Source: Saururus chinensis
Taxonomy: Eukaryota > Streptophyta > Magnoliopsida > Piperales > Saururaceae
Length of the DNA stretch: 64,000 nucleotides
NCBI GenBank assembly: GCA_035235625.1
Contig: CP141140.1
Span: 7,460,685 to 7,524,684 of the forward strand
Direction of reading: 5' to 3'
The notes beneath the pieces were generated by a model, which was given only the letters and a program-made list of their open reading frames with translations, was not told the DNA's origin and did no database searches. Positions within the stretch are counted from its first letter, which is position 1; each line of letters opens with the position of its first letter. Of this stretch, positions 63,906-64,000 are shown piece after piece. Both the position numbers and the translations under genes were made by a program.

Positions 63906-64000
63906 GTGAGTGCTGCCCCCCTTTTCCCTGGCTTTGAATTTCCTTCCAAATTATAAGGAATAAAGAAACCTGGCATTTTTCTATGGTAACAAGTCTTTTA

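Overview
This is a stretch of flowering-plant nuclear genome. Genes have short GT-AG introns, are spaced widely, and sit among AT-rich intergenic DNA full of transposon remains. A monocot is my best guess: the intronless P450 gene is very GC-rich at its 5' end and falls off toward the 3' end, and the ArfGAP and eIF2B proteins look monocot-like. That is inference; no species is claimed. There is no bacterial-type operon, CRISPR array or phage.

Layout. 1-737: the last two exons of a FIS1 mitochondrial/peroxisomal fission gene. 1381-6572: a head-to-head pair of annexin genes, annexin D3-like on minus and D4-like on plus. The same two annexins are neighbours in Arabidopsis, so this looks like an old linked pair. 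7150-8281: a foldback repeat and a Harbinger/Tourist MITE. 9781-11442: a CYP94-type cytochrome P450 (minus). 12473-14133: a 1.66 kb foldback element. 16183-16509: a hAT-like MITE. 20076-23081: a receptor-like protein with the order signal peptide, EXORDIUM domain, CUB, CUB, transmembrane helix, pseudokinase; this is the most unusual gene here. 24387-25198: a Mutator-type MITE with a perfect 9-bp target duplication. 26206-28813: the F-box gene SKIP5. 31142-42951: eIF2B subunit beta (minus), whose intron 7 is swollen to 8.1 kb by a Harbinger element in which the transposase end is present twice in opposite orientation. 44575-49061: a 4.5 kb LTR-like element, probably a solo LTR. 52230-53749: a Mutator-like element with a plant-mobile-domain relic. 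55466-58911: a SINA-type RING E3 ligase. 60246-63905: the 5' part of an AGD12/ZAC-like ArfGAP-C2 protein that runs off the window.

Each gene stands alone with its own promoter. The only physical pairing that suggests co-regulation is the divergent annexin pair. Gene models were built by hand: exons were joined at GT-AG sites with intron phase checked, and every complete model gives an intact reading frame of family-typical length (317, 307, 553, 872, 254, 416 and 302 residues).
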